Part shown: one piece after another, positions 11,801-26,125 of the stretch
Layout: every line of letters begins with the position of its first letter
Position numbering within the stretch: the first letter of the stretch is position 1
Assembly: GCF_963576675.1 (NCBI RefSeq)
Contig: NC_088919.1
Location: 48,506,501-48,570,500, forward strand
Reading direction: 5' to 3'
Source: Euphorbia lathyris
Taxonomy: Eukaryota; Streptophyta; Magnoliopsida; Malpighiales; Euphorbiaceae
DNA: 64,000 nucleotides
Program-made: the position numbers and the translations under genes
Notes under the pieces: model-generated
The model's database searches: none
The model's input: the letters and a program-made list of their open reading frames with translations, nothing else
Told to the model about the DNA's origin: nothing

Positions 11801-14800
11801 TAAAAAGCGATCATTTAAATTTATTTATATGCGATAAACGTACAATTAATTCTAATTCAATAAATATAATTACGAGTGTGTTATACTCGTAGTTCCAAAT
11901 CAAAATAAATCAATTCGAGATGTACATCTCGAACAAATAAAAGATAACCAAATTAAATCGAATCGATGTAACAACGTCATTCGAACTCATAAACGAAGTT
12001 AATTCGAATCGATGGGAAAATGTCATTCGAATTCATAAACCAAGTTAGCTCAGATCGATATGAAAATGTCATTTGAATTCATAACCATATTAGTTCAGAT
12101 CGATGTGAAAACGTTATTTGAATTCGTAAACCAAGTTAATTCTAAACAATGTGAAAACGTTATTATAATTCAATAATAAACTCAAAATGCCCCTTATTAA
12201 AATCTTTATCTCATTTATCGTATATGTGGTATACGTAAATTAAAATAGGATTTTTCGATAAATATCATTGCATGTTTGTTATACACGTAACTCCATATTA
12301 AAGTGAACCCAAACTCGATAACCTTAAAAATGTGAGTAACTGGTTTATAACTACGATTTAAAGAAAAACAACTAGCAAACACATAACATCACAATAATTA
12401 ACTAGTTAAATTAAATCAACCCACCCACGTTGCTTATGAATATAAGCATAGCCATTGGCACCATTCCATTAACATAATGTGCAAAATCCGTATATGCACT
12501 GCTGATATCCAACTGTTAACAGCCATATATAAAATACAAATTAATTTACATTCTCAATCAATTAAGGAAAGTGCTTTAAGGATGAATAAGAACTTATGTT
12601 TTCATGATTAGAATTCATTTTCTGAATATGTTGTTTTTGAAGTGGGGATCTGGAAGGTGGTTTCAAGATCGAAGAAGAAGAGCTCATGAATCCTACATCA
12701 CTATGTTAATACCAACAAAAAAATAGGGATAACAAATAATGATGATATAGAATTAATTGATAAATGTACGAAATACTACAGAAACACAAAACATAAATTA
12801 AACCCTAGAAGAGAGCAGAAGCAGAAGATTAAGAAATTAATACAAAAAAAAAACAGAAATTAAACCCTAGAGCTTTGATGTTCAGAGCGAGAGAGCTTTG
12901 CCGCTCAGAATGCAAAGAAGAGCCAGAGAGAAATTGAACGAGCATAAAATCCAACCAAGTCAAAATGATATAAAAAGCGATCATTTAAATTTATTTATAT
13001 GCGATAAACGTACAATTAATTCTAATTCAATAAATATAATTACGAGTGTGTTATACTCGTAGTTCCAAATCAAAATAAATCAATTCGAGATGTACATCTC
13101 GAACAAATAAAAGATAACCAAATTAAATCGAATCGATGTAACAACGTCATTCGAACTCATAAACGAAGTTAATTCGAATCGATGGGAAAATGTCATTCGA
13201 ATTCATAAACCAAGTTAGCTCAGATCGATATGAAAATGTCATTTGAATTCATAACCATATTAGTTCAGATCGATGTGAAAACGTTATTTGAATTCGTAAA
13301 CCAAGTTAATTCTAAACAATGTGAAAACGTTATTATAATTCAATAATAAACTCAAAATGCCCCTTATTAAAATCTTTATCTCATTTATCGTATATGTGGT
13401 ATACGTAAATTAAAATAGGATTTTTCGATAAATATCATTGCATGTTTGTTATACACGTAACTCCATATTAAAGTGAACCCAAACTCGATAACCTTAAAAA
13501 TGTGAGTAACTGGTTTATAACTACGATTTAAAGAAAAACAACTAGCAAACACATAACATCACAATAATTAACTAGTTAAATTAAATCAACCCACCCACGT
13601 TGCTTATGAATATAAGCATAGCCATTGGCACCATTCCATTAACATAATGTGCAAAATCCGTATATGCACTGCTGATATCCAACTGTTAACAGCCATATAT
13701 AAAATACAAATTAATTTACATTCTCAATCAATTAAGGAAAGTGCTTTAAGGATGAATAAGAACTTATGTTTTCATGATTAGAATTCATTTTCTGAATATG
13801 TTGTTTTTGAAGTGGGGATCTGGAAGGTGGTTTCAAGATCGAAGAAGAAGAGCTCATGAATCCTACATCACCATGTTAATACCAATAAAAAAAATAGGGA
13901 TAAGAAATAATGATGATATAGAATTAATTGATAAATGTACGAAATAACACAGAAACACAAAACATAAATTAAACCCTAGAAGAGAGCAGAAGCAGAAGAT
14001 TAAGAAATTAATAAAAAAAAACAGAAATTAAACCCTAGAGCTTTGATGTTCAGAGCGAGAGAGCTTTGCCGCTCAGAATGCAAAGAAGAGCCAGAGAGAA
14101 ATTGAACGAGCATAAAATCCAACCAAGTCAAAATGATATAAAAAGCGGTCATTTAAATTTATTTATATGTGATATACGTAAAATTAATTCTAATTCAATA
14201 AATATAATTACGAGTTTGTTATAGTCGTAGTTCCAAATCAAAATAAATCAATTCGTGATGTACATCTCAAACAAATAAAAGATAACCAAATTAATTCGAA
14301 TCGATGTAACAACGTCATTCGAATTCATAAACCAAGTTAATTCGGATCGATGTGAAAACGTCATTCGAATTCAAAACCATATTAGTTCAGATCGATGTGA
14401 AAATGTCATTTGATTTCTTAAACCAAGTTAATTCTAAACAATGTGAAAACGTTATTAGAATTCAATAATAAACTCAAAATGCCCCTTATTAAAATCTTTA
14501 TCTCATTTATCGTATATGTGGTATACGAAAATTAAATAGGATTTTACGATAAATATCATTGCATGTATGTTATACACGTAACTCCATATTAAAGCGAACC
14601 CAAACCCGATAACCTTAAAAATGTGAGTACCTGGTTTATAACTACGATTTAAAGAAAAACAACTAGCAAACACATAACATCACAATAGTTAACTAGTTAA
14701 ATTAAATCAACCCACCCACGTTGCTTATGAATATAAGCATAGCCATTGGCACCATTCCATTAACATAATGTGCAAAATCCGTATATGCACTGCTGATATC

Positions 14801-17800
14801 CAACTGTTAACAGCCATATATAAAATACAAATTAATTTACATTCTCAATCAATTAAGGAAAGTGCTTTAAGGATGAATAAGAACTTATGTTTTCATGATT
14901 ATAATTCATTTTCTGAATATGTTGTTTTTGAAGTGGGGATCTGGAAGGTGGTTTCAAGATCGAAGAAGAAGAACTCATGAATCCTACATCACCATGTTAA
15001 TACCAATAAAAAAATAGGGATAACAAATAATGATGATATAGAATTAATTGATAAATGTACGAAATAACACAGAAACACAAAACATAAATTAAACCCTAGA
15101 AGAGAGCAGAAGCAGAAGATTAAGAAATTAATAAAAAAAAACAGAAATTAAACCCTAGAGCTTTGATGTTCAGAGCGAGAGAGCTTTGCCGCTCAGAATG
15201 CAAAGAAGAGCTAGAGAGAAATTGAACGAGCATAAAATCCAACCAAGTCAAAATGATATAAAAAGCGGTCATTTAAATTTATTTATATGTGATATACGTA
15301 AAATTAATTCTAATTCAATAAATATAATTACGAGTTTGTTATACTCGTAGTTCCAAATCAAAATAAATCAATTCGAGATGTACATCTCAAACAAATAAAA
15401 GATAACCAAATTAATTCGAATCGATGTAACAACGTCATTCGAATTCATAAACCAAGTTAATTCGGATCGATGTGAAAACGTCATTCGAATTCAAAACCAT
15501 ATTAGTTCAGATCGATGTGAAAATGTCATTTGATTTCTTAAACCAAGTTAATTCTAAACAATGTGAAAACGTTATTAGAATTCAATAATAAACTCAAAAT
15601 GCCCCTTATTAAAATCTTTATCTCATTTATCGTATATGTGGTATACGAAAATTAAATAGGATTTTACGATAAATATCATTGCATGTATGTTATACACGTA
15701 ACTCCATATTAAAGCGAACCCAAACCCGATAACCTTAAAAATGTGAGTACCTGGTTTATAACTACGATTTAAAGAAAAACAACTAGCAAACACATAACAT
15801 CACAATAGTTAACTAGTTAAATTAAATCAACCCACCCACGTTGCTTATGAATATAAGCATAGCCATTGGCACCATTCCATTAACATAATGTGCAAAATCC
15901 GTATATGCACTGCTGATATCCAACTGTTAACAGCCATATATAAAATACAAATTAATTTACATTCTCAATCAATTAAGGAAAGTGCTTTAAGGATGAATAA
16001 GAACTTATGTTTTCATGATTAGAATTCATTTTCTGAATATGTTGTTTTTGAAGTGGGGATCTGGAAGGTGGTTTCAAGATCGAAGAAGAAGAGCTCATGA
16101 ATCCTACATCACCATGTTAATACCAATAAAAAAAATAGGGATAAGAAATAATGATGATATAGAATTAATTGATAAATTTACGAAATAACGCAGAAACACA
16201 AAACAGAAATTAAACCCTAGAAGAAAGCAGAAGCAAAAGATTAAGAAATTAATACAAAAAAAAAACAGAAATTAAACCCTAGAGCTTTGATGTTCAGAGC
16301 GAGAGAGCTTTGCCGCTCAGAATGCAAAGAAGAGCCAGAGAGAAATTGAACGAGCATAAAATCCAAACAAGTCAAAATGATATAAAAAGCGGTTATTTAA
16401 ATTTATTTATATGTCATAAACGTAAAATTAATTCTAATTCAATAAATATAATTCCGAGTTTGTTATACTCGTAGTTCCAAATCAAAATAAATCAATTCGA
16501 GATGTACATCTCGAACAAATAAAAGATAACCAAATTAATTCGAATCGATGTAACAACGTAATTCGAACTCATAAACCAAGTTAATTCGAATCGATGGGAA
16601 AATGTCATTCGAATTCATAAACCAAGTTAGCTCAGATCGATGTGAAAATGTCATTTGAATTCATAACCATATTAGTTCAGATCGATGTGAAAACGTCATT
16701 TGAATTCGTAAACCAAGTTAATTCTAAACAATGTGAAAACGTTATTATAATTCAATAATAAACTCAAAATGCCGCTTATTAAAATCTTTATCTCATTTAT
16801 CATATATGTGTTATACTTTAATTAAAATAGGATTTTTTGATAAATATCATTGCATGTATGTTATACACGTAACTCCATATTAAAGCGAACCCAAACTCGA
16901 TAACCTTAAAAATGTGAGTAACTGGTTTATAACTACGATTTAAAGAAAAACAACTAGCAAACACATAACATCACAATAGTTAACTAGTTAAATTAAATCA
17001 ACCCACCCACGTTACTTATAAATATAAGCATAGCCATTGGCAGCATTCCATTAACATAATGTGCAAAATCCGTATATGCACTGTTGATATCCAACTGTTA
17101 ACAGCCATATATAAAATACAAATTAATTTACATTCTCAATCAATTAAGGAAAGTGCTTTAAGGATGAATAAGAACTTATGTTTTCATGATTAGAATTCAT
17201 TTTCTGAATATGTTGTATTTGAAGTGGGGATCTGGAAGGTGGTTTCAAGATCGAAGAAGAAGAGCTCATGAATCCCACATCACTATGTTAATACCAACAA
17301 AAAAATAGGGATAACAAATAATGATGATATAGAATTAACTGATAAATGTACGAAATAACACAGAAACACAAAACAGAAATTAAACCCTAGAAGAGAGCAG
17401 AAGATTAAGAAATTAATAAAAAAAAAACAGAAATTAAACCCTAGAGCTTTGATGTTCAGAGCGAGAGAGCTTTGCCGTTCAGAATGCAAAGAAGAGCCAG
17501 AGAGAAATTGAACAAACATAAAATCCAACGAAATCAAAATGATATAAAAAGTGGTCATTTAAATTTTTTTCTATATGATATACGTAAAATTAATTCTAAT
17601 TCAATAAATATAATTACGAGTGTGTTATACTCATAGTTCCAAATCAAAATAAATCAATTCGAGATGTACATCTCGAACAAATAAAAGATAACCAAATTAA
17701 TTCGAATCGATGTAACAACGTCATTCGAACTCATAAACCAAGTTAATTCGAATCGATGGGAAAATGTCATTCGAATTCATAAACCAAGTTAGCTCAGATC

Positions 17801-20800
17801 GATGTGAAAATGTCATTCGAATTCATAACCATATTAGTTCAGATCGATGTGAAAACGTTATTTGAATTGGTAAACCAAGTTAATTCTAAACAATGTGAAA
17901 ACGTTATTAGAATTCAATAATAAACTCAAAATGCCCCTTATTAAAATCTTTATCTCATTTATCGTATATGTGGTATACGTAAATTAAAATAGGATTTTTT
18001 GATAAATATCGTTGCATGTATGTTATACACGTAACTCCATATTAAAGCGAACCCAAACCCGATAACCTTAAAAGTGTGAGTATCTAGTTTATAACTACGA
18101 TTTAAAGAAAAACAACTAGCAAACACATAACATCACAATAGTTAACTAGTTAAATTAAATCAACCCACCCACGTTGCTGATGAATATAACAATAGCCATT
18201 GGAAGCATTCCATTAACATAATGTGCAAAATCCGTATATGCACTGCTGATATCCAACTGTTAACAGCCATATATAAAATACAAATTAATTTACATTCTCA
18301 ATCAATTAAGGAAAGTGCTTTAAGGATGAATAAGAACTTATGTTTTCATGATTAGAATTCATTTTCTGAATATGTTGTTTTTGAAGTGGGGATCTGGAAG
18401 GTGGTTTCAAGATCGAAGAAGAAGAGCTCATGAATCCTACATCACCATGTTAATACCAATAAAAAAAATAGGGATAAGAAATAATGATGATATAGAATTA
18501 ATTGATAAATTTACGAAATAACGCAGAAACACAAAACAGAAATTAAACCCTAGAAGAAAGCAGAAGCAAAAGATTAAGAAATTAATACAAAAAAAAACAG
18601 AAACTAAACCCTAGAGCTTTGATGTTCAGAGCGAGAGAGCTTTGCCGCTCAGAATGCAAAGAAGAGCCAGAGAGAAATTGAACGAGCATAAAATCCAAAC
18701 AAGTCAAAATGATATAAAAAGCGGTTATTTAAATTTATTTATATGTCATAAACGTAAAATTAATTCTAATTCAATAAATATAATTCCGAGTCTGTTATAC
18801 TCGTAGTTCCAAATCAAAATAAATCAATTCGAGATGTACATCTCGAACAAATAAAAGTTAACCAAATTAATTCGAATCGATGTAACAACGTAATTCGAAC
18901 TCATAAACCAAGTTAATTCGAATCGATGGGAAAATGTCATTCGAATTCATAAACCAAGTTAGCTCAGATCGATGTGAAAATGTCATTTGAATTCATAACC
19001 ATATTAGTTCAGATCGATGTGAAAACGTCATTTGAATTGGTAAACCAAGTTAATTCTAAACAATGTGAAAACGTTATTATAATTCAATAATAAACTCAAA
19101 ATGTCGCTTATTAAAATCTTTATCTCATTTATCGTATATGTGGTATAAGTAAATTAAAATAGGATTTTTCGAAAAATATCATTGCATGTATGTTATACAC
19201 GTAACTCCATATTAAAGCGAACCCAAACCCGATAACCCTAAAAATGTTAGTACCTGGTTTATAACGACGATTTAAAGAAAAACAACTAGCAAACACATAA
19301 CATCACAATAGTTAACTAGTTAAATTAGATCAACCCACCCACGTTGCTTATGAATATAAGCATAGCCATTGGCAGCATTCCATTAACATAATGTGCAAAA
19401 TCCGTATATGCACTGCTGATATCCAACTGTTAACAGCCATATATAAAATACAAATTAATTTACATTCTCAATCAATTAAGGAAAGTGCTTTAAGGATGAA
19501 TAAGAACTTATGTTTTCATGATTAGAATTCATTTTCTGAATATGTTGTTTTTGAAGTGGGGATCTGGAAGGTGGTTTCAAGATCGAAGAAGAAGAGCTCA
19601 TGAATCCTACATCACCATGTTAATACCAATAAAAAAAATAGGGATAAGAAATAATGATGATATAGAATTAATTGATAAATTTACGAAATAACGCAGAAAC
19701 ACAAAACAGAAATTAAACCCTAGAAGAAAGCAGAAGCAAAAGATTAAGAAATTAATACAAAAAAAAAACAGAAATTAAACCCTAGAGCTTTGATGTTCAG
19801 AGCGAGAGAGCTTTGCCGCTCAGAATGCAAAGAAGAGCCAGAGAGAAATTGAACGAGCATAAAATCCAAACAAGTCAAAATGATATAAAAAGCGGTTATT
19901 TAAATTTATTTATATGTCATAAACGTAAAATTAATTCTAATTCAATAAATATAATTCCGAGTTTGTTATACTCGTAGTTCCAAATCAAAATAAATCAATT
20001 CGAGATGTACATCTCGAACAAATAAAAGATAACCAAATTAATTCGAATCGATGTAACAACGTAATTCGAACTCATAAACCAAGTTAATTCGAATCGATGG
20101 GAAAATGTCATTCGAATTCATAAACCAAGTTAGCTCAGATCGATGTGAAAATGTCATTTGAATTCATAACCATATTAGTTCAGATCGATGTGAAAACGTC
20201 ATTTGAATTCGTAAACCAAGTTAATTCTAAACAATGTGAAAACGTTATTATAATTCAATAATAAACTCAAAATGCCGCTTATTAAAATCTTTATCTCATT
20301 TATCATATATGTGTTATACTTTAATTAAAATAGGATTTTTTGATAAATATCATTGCATGTATGTTATACACGTAACTCCATATTAAAGCGAACCCAAACT
20401 CGATAACCTTAAAAATGTGAGTAACTGGTTTATAACTACGATTTAAAGAAAAACAACTAGCAAACACATAACATCACAATAGTTAACTAGTTAAATTAAA
20501 TCAACCCACCCACGTTACTTATAAATATAAGCATAGCCATTGGCAGCATTCCATTAACATAATGTGCAAAATCCGTATATGCACTGTTGATATCCAACTG
20601 TTAACAGCCATATATAAAATACAAATTAATTTACATTCTCAATCAATTAAGGAAAGTGCTTTAAGGATGAATAAGAACTTATGTTTTCATGATTAGAATT
20701 CATTTTCTGAATATGTTGTATTTGAAGTGGGGATCTGGAAGGTGGTTTCAAGATCGAAGAAGAAGAGCTCATGAATCCCACATCACTATGTTAATACCAA

Positions 20801-23800
20801 CAAAAAAATAGGGATAACAAATAATGATGATATAGAATTAACTGATAAATGTACGAAATAACACAGAAACACAAAACAGAAATTAAACCCTAGAAGAGAG
20901 CAGAAGATTAAGAAATTAATAAAAAAAAAACAGAAATTAAACCCTAGAGCTTTGATGTTCAGAGCGAGAGAGCTTTGCCGTTCAGAATGCAAAGAAGAGC
21001 CAGAGAGAAATTGAACAAACATAAAATCCAACGAAATCAAAATGATATAAAAAGTGGTCATTTAAATTTTTTTCTATATGATATACGTAAAATTAATTCT
21101 AATTCAATAAATATAATTACGAGTGTGTTATACTCATAGTTCCAAATCAAAATAAATCAATTCGAGATGTACATCTCGAACAAATAAAAGATAACCAAAT
21201 TAATTCGAATCGATGTAACAACGTCATTCGAACTCATAAACCAAGTTAATTCGAATCGATGGGAAAATGTCATTCGAATTCATAAACCAAGTTAGCTCAG
21301 ATCGATGTGAAAATGTCATTCGAATTCATAACCATATTAGTTCAGATCGATGTGAAAACGTTATTTGAATTGGTAAACCAAGTTAATTCTAAACAATGTG
21401 AAAACGTTATTAGAATTCAATAATAAACTCAAAATGCCCCTTATTAAAATCTTTATCTCATTTATCGTATATGTGGTATACGTAAATTAAAATAGGATTT
21501 TTTGATAAATATCGTTGCATGTATGTTATACACGTAACTCCATATTAAAGCGAACCCAAACCCGATAACCTTAAAAGTGTGAGTATCTAGTTTATAACTA
21601 CGATTTAAAGAAAAACAACTAGCAAACACATAACATCACAATAGTTAACTAGTTAAATTAAATCAACCCACCCACGTTGCTGATGAATATAACAATAGCC
21701 ATTGGAAGCATTCCATTAACATAATGTGCAAAATCCGTATATGCACTGCTGATATCCAACTGTTAACAGCCATATATAAAATACAAATTAATTTACATTC
21801 TCAATCAATTAAGGAAAGTGCTTTAAGGATGAATAAGAACTTATGTTTTCATGATTAGAATTCATTTTCTGAATATGTTGTTTTTGAAGTGGGTATCTGG
21901 AAGGTGGTTTCAAGATCGAAGACGCAGAGCTCATGAATCCTACATCACTATTTTAATACCAACAAAAAATTAGGGATAACAAATAATGATGATATAGAAT
22001 TAATTGATAAATTTACGAAATAACGCAGAAACACAAAACAGAAATTAAACCCTAGAAGAAAGCAGAAGCAAAAGATTAAGAAATTAATACAAAAAAAAAC
22101 AGAAACTAAACCCTAGAGCTTTGATGTTCAGAGCGAGAGAGCTTTGCCGCTCAGAATGCAAAGAAGAGCCAGAGAGAAATTGAACGAGCATAAAATCCAA
22201 ACAAGTCAAAATGATATAAAAAGCGGTTATTTAAATTTATTTATATGTCATAAACGTAAAATTAATTCTAATTCAATAAATATAATTCCGAGTCTGTTAT
22301 ACTCGTAGTTCCAAATCAAAATAAATCAATTCGAGATGTACATCTCGAACAAATAAAAGTTAACCAAATTAATTCGAATCGATGTAACAACGTAATTCGA
22401 ACTCATAAACCAAGTTAATTCGAATCGATGGGAAAATGTCATTCGAATTCATAAACCAAGTTAGCTCAGATCGATGTGAAAATGTCATTTGAATTCATAA
22501 CCATATTAGTTCAGATCGATGTGAAAACGTCATTTGAATTGGTAAACCAAGTTAATTCTAAACAATGTGAAAACGTTATTATAATTCAATAATAAACTCA
22601 AAATGTCGCTTATTAAAATCTTTATCTCATTTATCGTATATGTGGTATAAGTAAATTAAAATAGGATTTTTCGAAAAATATCATTGCATGTATGTTATAC
22701 ACGTAACTCCATATTAAAGCGAACCCAAACCCGATAACCCTAAAAATGTTAGTACCTGGTTTATAACGACGATTTAAAGAAAAACAACTAGCAAACACAT
22801 AACATCACAATAGTTAACTAGTTAAATTAGATCAACCCACCCACGTTGCTTATGAATATAAGCATAGCCATTGGCAGCATTCCATTAACATAATGTGCAA
22901 AATCCGTATATGCACTGCTGATATCCAACTGTTAACAGCCATATATAAAATACAAATTAATTTACATTCTCAATCAATTAAGGAAAGTGCTTTAAGGATG
23001 AATAAGAACTTATGTTTTCATGATTAGAATTCATTTTCTGAATATGTTGTTTTTGAAGTGGGGATCTGGAAGGTGGTTTCAAGATCGAAGAAGAAGAGCT
23101 CATGAATCCTACATCACTTTGTTAATACCAACAAAAAAATAGGGATAACAAATAATGATGATATAGAATTAATTGATAAATGTACGAAATAACACAAAAA
23201 CACAAAACAGAAATTAAACCCTAGAAGAGAGCAGATGCAGAAGATTAAGAAATTAATACAAAAAAAACAAAAATTAAACCCTAGAGCTTTGATGTTCAGA
23301 GCGAGAGAGCTTTGCCGTTCAGAATGCCAAGAAGAGCCAGAGAGAAATTGAACGAACATAACATCCAACTTAATCAAAATGATATAAAAGCGGTCATTTA
23401 AATTTATTTCTATGTGATATACGTTAAATTAATTCTAATTCAATAAATATAATTACGAGTGTGTTATACTCGTAGTTCCAAATCAAAATAAATCAATTCT
23501 AGATGTACATCTCGAACAAATAAAAGATAACCAAATTAATTCGAATCAATGTAACAACGTCATTCGAACTCATAAACCAAGTTAATTCGAATCGATGGGA
23601 AAACGTCATTCGAATTCATAAACAAAGTTAATTCGGATCGATGTGAAAACGTCATTCGAATTCATAACCATATTAGTTCGGATCGATGTGAAAACGTTAT
23701 TTGAATTCTTAAACAAAGTTAATTTTAAACAATGTGAAAACGTTATTAGAATTCAATAATAAACTCAAAATGCCCCTTATTAAAATCTTTATCTCATTTA

Positions 23801-24598
23801 TCTTATATGTGGTATACGTAAATTAAAATAGGATTTTTCGATAAATATCATTGCATGTATGTTATACATGTAACTCCATATTAAAGCGAACCCAAACCCG
23901 ATAACCCTAAAAATGTGAGTACCTGGTTTATAACGACGATTTAAAGAAAAACAACTAGCAAACACATAACATCATAATAGTTAACTAGTTAAATTAAATC
24001 AACCCACCCACATTGCTTATGAATATAAGCATAGCCATTGGAACCATTCCAATAACATAATGTGCAAAATCCGTATATGCACTGCTGATATCCAACTGTT
24101 AACAGCCATATATAAAATACAAATTAATTTACATTCTCAATCAATTAAGGAAAGTGCTTTAAGGATGAATAAGAACTTATGTTTTCATGATTAGAATTCA
24201 TTTTCTGAATATGTTGTTTTTGAAGTGGGGATCTGGAAGGTGGTTTCAAGATCGAAGAAGAAGAGCTCATGAATCCTACATCACTATGTTAATACCAACA
24301 AAAAAATAGGGATAACAAATAATGATGATATAGAATTAATTGATAAATGTATGAAATAACATAGAAACACAAAACAGAAAATAAACCCTAGAAGAGAGCA
24401 GAAGCAGAAGATTAAGAAATTAATACAAAAAAAAACAGAAATTAAAATAGGATTTTTCGATAAATATCATTGCATGTATGTTATACACGTAACTCTATAT
24501 TAAAGCGAACCCCAACCCGATAACCCTAAAAATGTGAGTACCTGATTTATAACGACGATTTAAAGAAAAACAAGTAGCAAACATATAACATCACAATA
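8888..24598 (-). repeat. Main tandem array of short CDC20-derived units (units 4-17)
   Basis: Unit starts (gttaactagttaaatt) lie near 8987, 10103, 11227, 12397, 13567, 14688, 15808, 16979, 18141, 19311, 20482, 21644, 22813 and 23980. Spacing is either about 1120 or about 1162-1171 bp; the difference is one copy of the internal 46-bp minisatellite. Each unit holds the exon-2 scrap, intron 1, exon 1 (MSSSSSILKPPSRSPLQKQH frame), a truncated 5' UTR and upstream DNA. All share the promoter deletion, the ATAAGT donor and loss of the original start codon. Units starting near 11227, 12397 and 13567 look almost identical. Unit 17 is cut short by a deletion joining its 5' UTR (acagaaattaaa) to distal upstream DNA near 24443. 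No gene is functional here. Confidence 0.95.
16048..23053. repeat. Duplicated three-unit block (two copies of about 3.5 kb)
   Basis: The block 16048-19550 is repeated at 19551-23053 with a constant offset of 3502-3503 bp. Shared private variants prove it: the tgttgtattt change (17211 and 20714), the gagtctgttat variant (18787 and 22289), and the cgaaaaatatc variant. A patch near 21890-21980 differs and resembles other units, suggesting later gene conversion. Confidence 0.9.
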
Positions 24599-26125
24599 CT
24601 TAAGTAGTTAAACTAAATCAACCCACCCACGTTGCTTATGAATAGAAGCATAGCCATTGGCAGCATTCCATTAACATAATGTGCAAAATCCATATGCACT
24701 GTTGATATCCAACTGTTAACATCTATATATAAAATTCAAATTAATTTACATTCTCAATCAATTAAGGAAAATGCTTTAAGGATAAATAAGAACTTATGTT
24801 TTCATGATTAGAATTCATTTTCTGAATATGTTGTTTTTGAAGTGGGGATCTAGAAGGTGGTTTCAAGATCGAAGAAAAAGAGCTTATGAATCCTACATCC
24901 ATTATGTTAATACCAACAAAAAAAATAGGGATAACAAATAATGATGATATAGAATTAATTGATAAATGTACGAAATAACACAGAAACACAAAACAGAAAT
25001 TAAACCCTAGAAGAAAGCAGAAGATTAAGAAATTAATACATAAAAAACCAAAAATTAAACCCTAGAGCTTTGATATTCAGAGCGAGAGAGCTTTTCCGTT
25101 CAGAATGCAAAGAAGAGCCAGAGAGAAATTGAGGGAAAGAGCTTTGGTGTTCATAGAGAAATAGCAATAGTAGCGATTGATTGAGAATGAGTATCACGGA
25201 ATAGAAATAGAGCTCTCTAGATGGATTTTATTTTATACTGATATGGTAATTACTTCAATGGGAAAAATAAGGAACCACCCTTTAACAACATGATGGGCGG
25301 GAATGCCTTTATTTGTATTTGAAAATAGAAGGAATCGTCCTTTAGCAATGGTATTGGCGTCATCGGAGGGGATAGGCAAGAAGAATAAGAAGAAGAGAAG
25401 GAGAGAAAGCATGACTTTTGATTTGGGGTTGAGGTGTAATTTGATTTTGGACACGTGACCATTTCTCTTTTATTTAGTTTTATTTCATTTGTATTTAGAC
25501 TTTTCTAAGTTAATTTTTTTTCTATTAGATTAATTAATATTTTCATATTAGCTCAATTGAGTAAACATAGTTTTATATGATACAAATACAATTAGTTAAT
25601 TCAATTTGTAATCAGCATGAGCATGAGATATTTTCTTTATTTATAATATGTGATTGTTTTCTTTATTTATAATTTGAGATGCATCTTAAAATTTAATCAT
25701 ATGGTTATTTCTCAATTAAATATCTCCTACATTGTTTTAACTTAAAATTTCACGTCTTAGGATTACAATTGTAGTGTTGACTAAGATTTCCACTTTCAAT
25801 TATCACTATCAAATTGAATATTGTATGCGTTAATAAATCGATAATATAAACCTCATCGTTTGTTAAAATAACCATACTTGAATGAAATCCGAGTTCTAAC
25901 AAAATATATGATTATACATGCATCATATGTACGACTCAAAAGAATAAAAATGGATCAATTCGGGATGTTATCTCGAATCGACATAAAACCCAACCAAGTC
26001 AAAATGATATAAAAAAAGCGGTCATTAAATTTACTTACATGCTTACAATACTTTTTTTAATAAAATTCCCAACTGTATTTAGCGTATATGTGATATACGT
26101 AAAATTAATTCTAATTCAATAAATA
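24599..26125 (-). repeat. CDC20-derived array unit 18, left part (long form)
   Basis: This unit again has the full 5' UTR and promoter region. A TATAAAATAA box lies at 25228-25237 on the minus strand, but the MSA-like core has decayed to caatggg. The AT-rich upstream spacer runs to 26125, where a Helitron-like element interrupts it. The unit resumes at 40617. Confidence 0.92.
24798..24902 (-). pseudogene. CDC20: CDC20 exon 1 copy, unit 18, with intact start codon
   Basis: Here the ancestral ATG is intact and the 35 codons are open: MDVGFISSFSSILKPPSR, then SPLQKQHIQK, ending NHEN. The SRSPLQ segment and terminal EN match the plant CDC20 N-terminus. The donor is ATAAGT, so a transcript would read into the intron, which stays open for 11 more codons before a stop at 24762. 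The promoter TATA box lies about 330 bases upstream. It may be transcribed, but it encodes only the N-terminal tail. Confidence 0.85.

Noticed and set aside
9064..14980. Repeated 70-codon plus-strand frames (MCKIRICTADIQ...)
   Set aside because: They are the antisense reading of CDC20 exon 1 and intron 1 in array units.
17283..21061. Two identical 91-codon minus-strand frames with hydrophobic stretches
   Set aside because: They read the AT-rich 5' UTR of array units and are identical only because of the 3.5-kb duplication. Hydrophobicity follows from T-rich codons, not from a membrane protein.
1560..26125. A CRISPR array or centromeric satellite
   Set aside because: Unit length of 1.1-2 kb with no spacer pattern excludes CRISPR. 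The gene-derived content and lack of a 150-180-bp period give no support for a typical centromere repeat.
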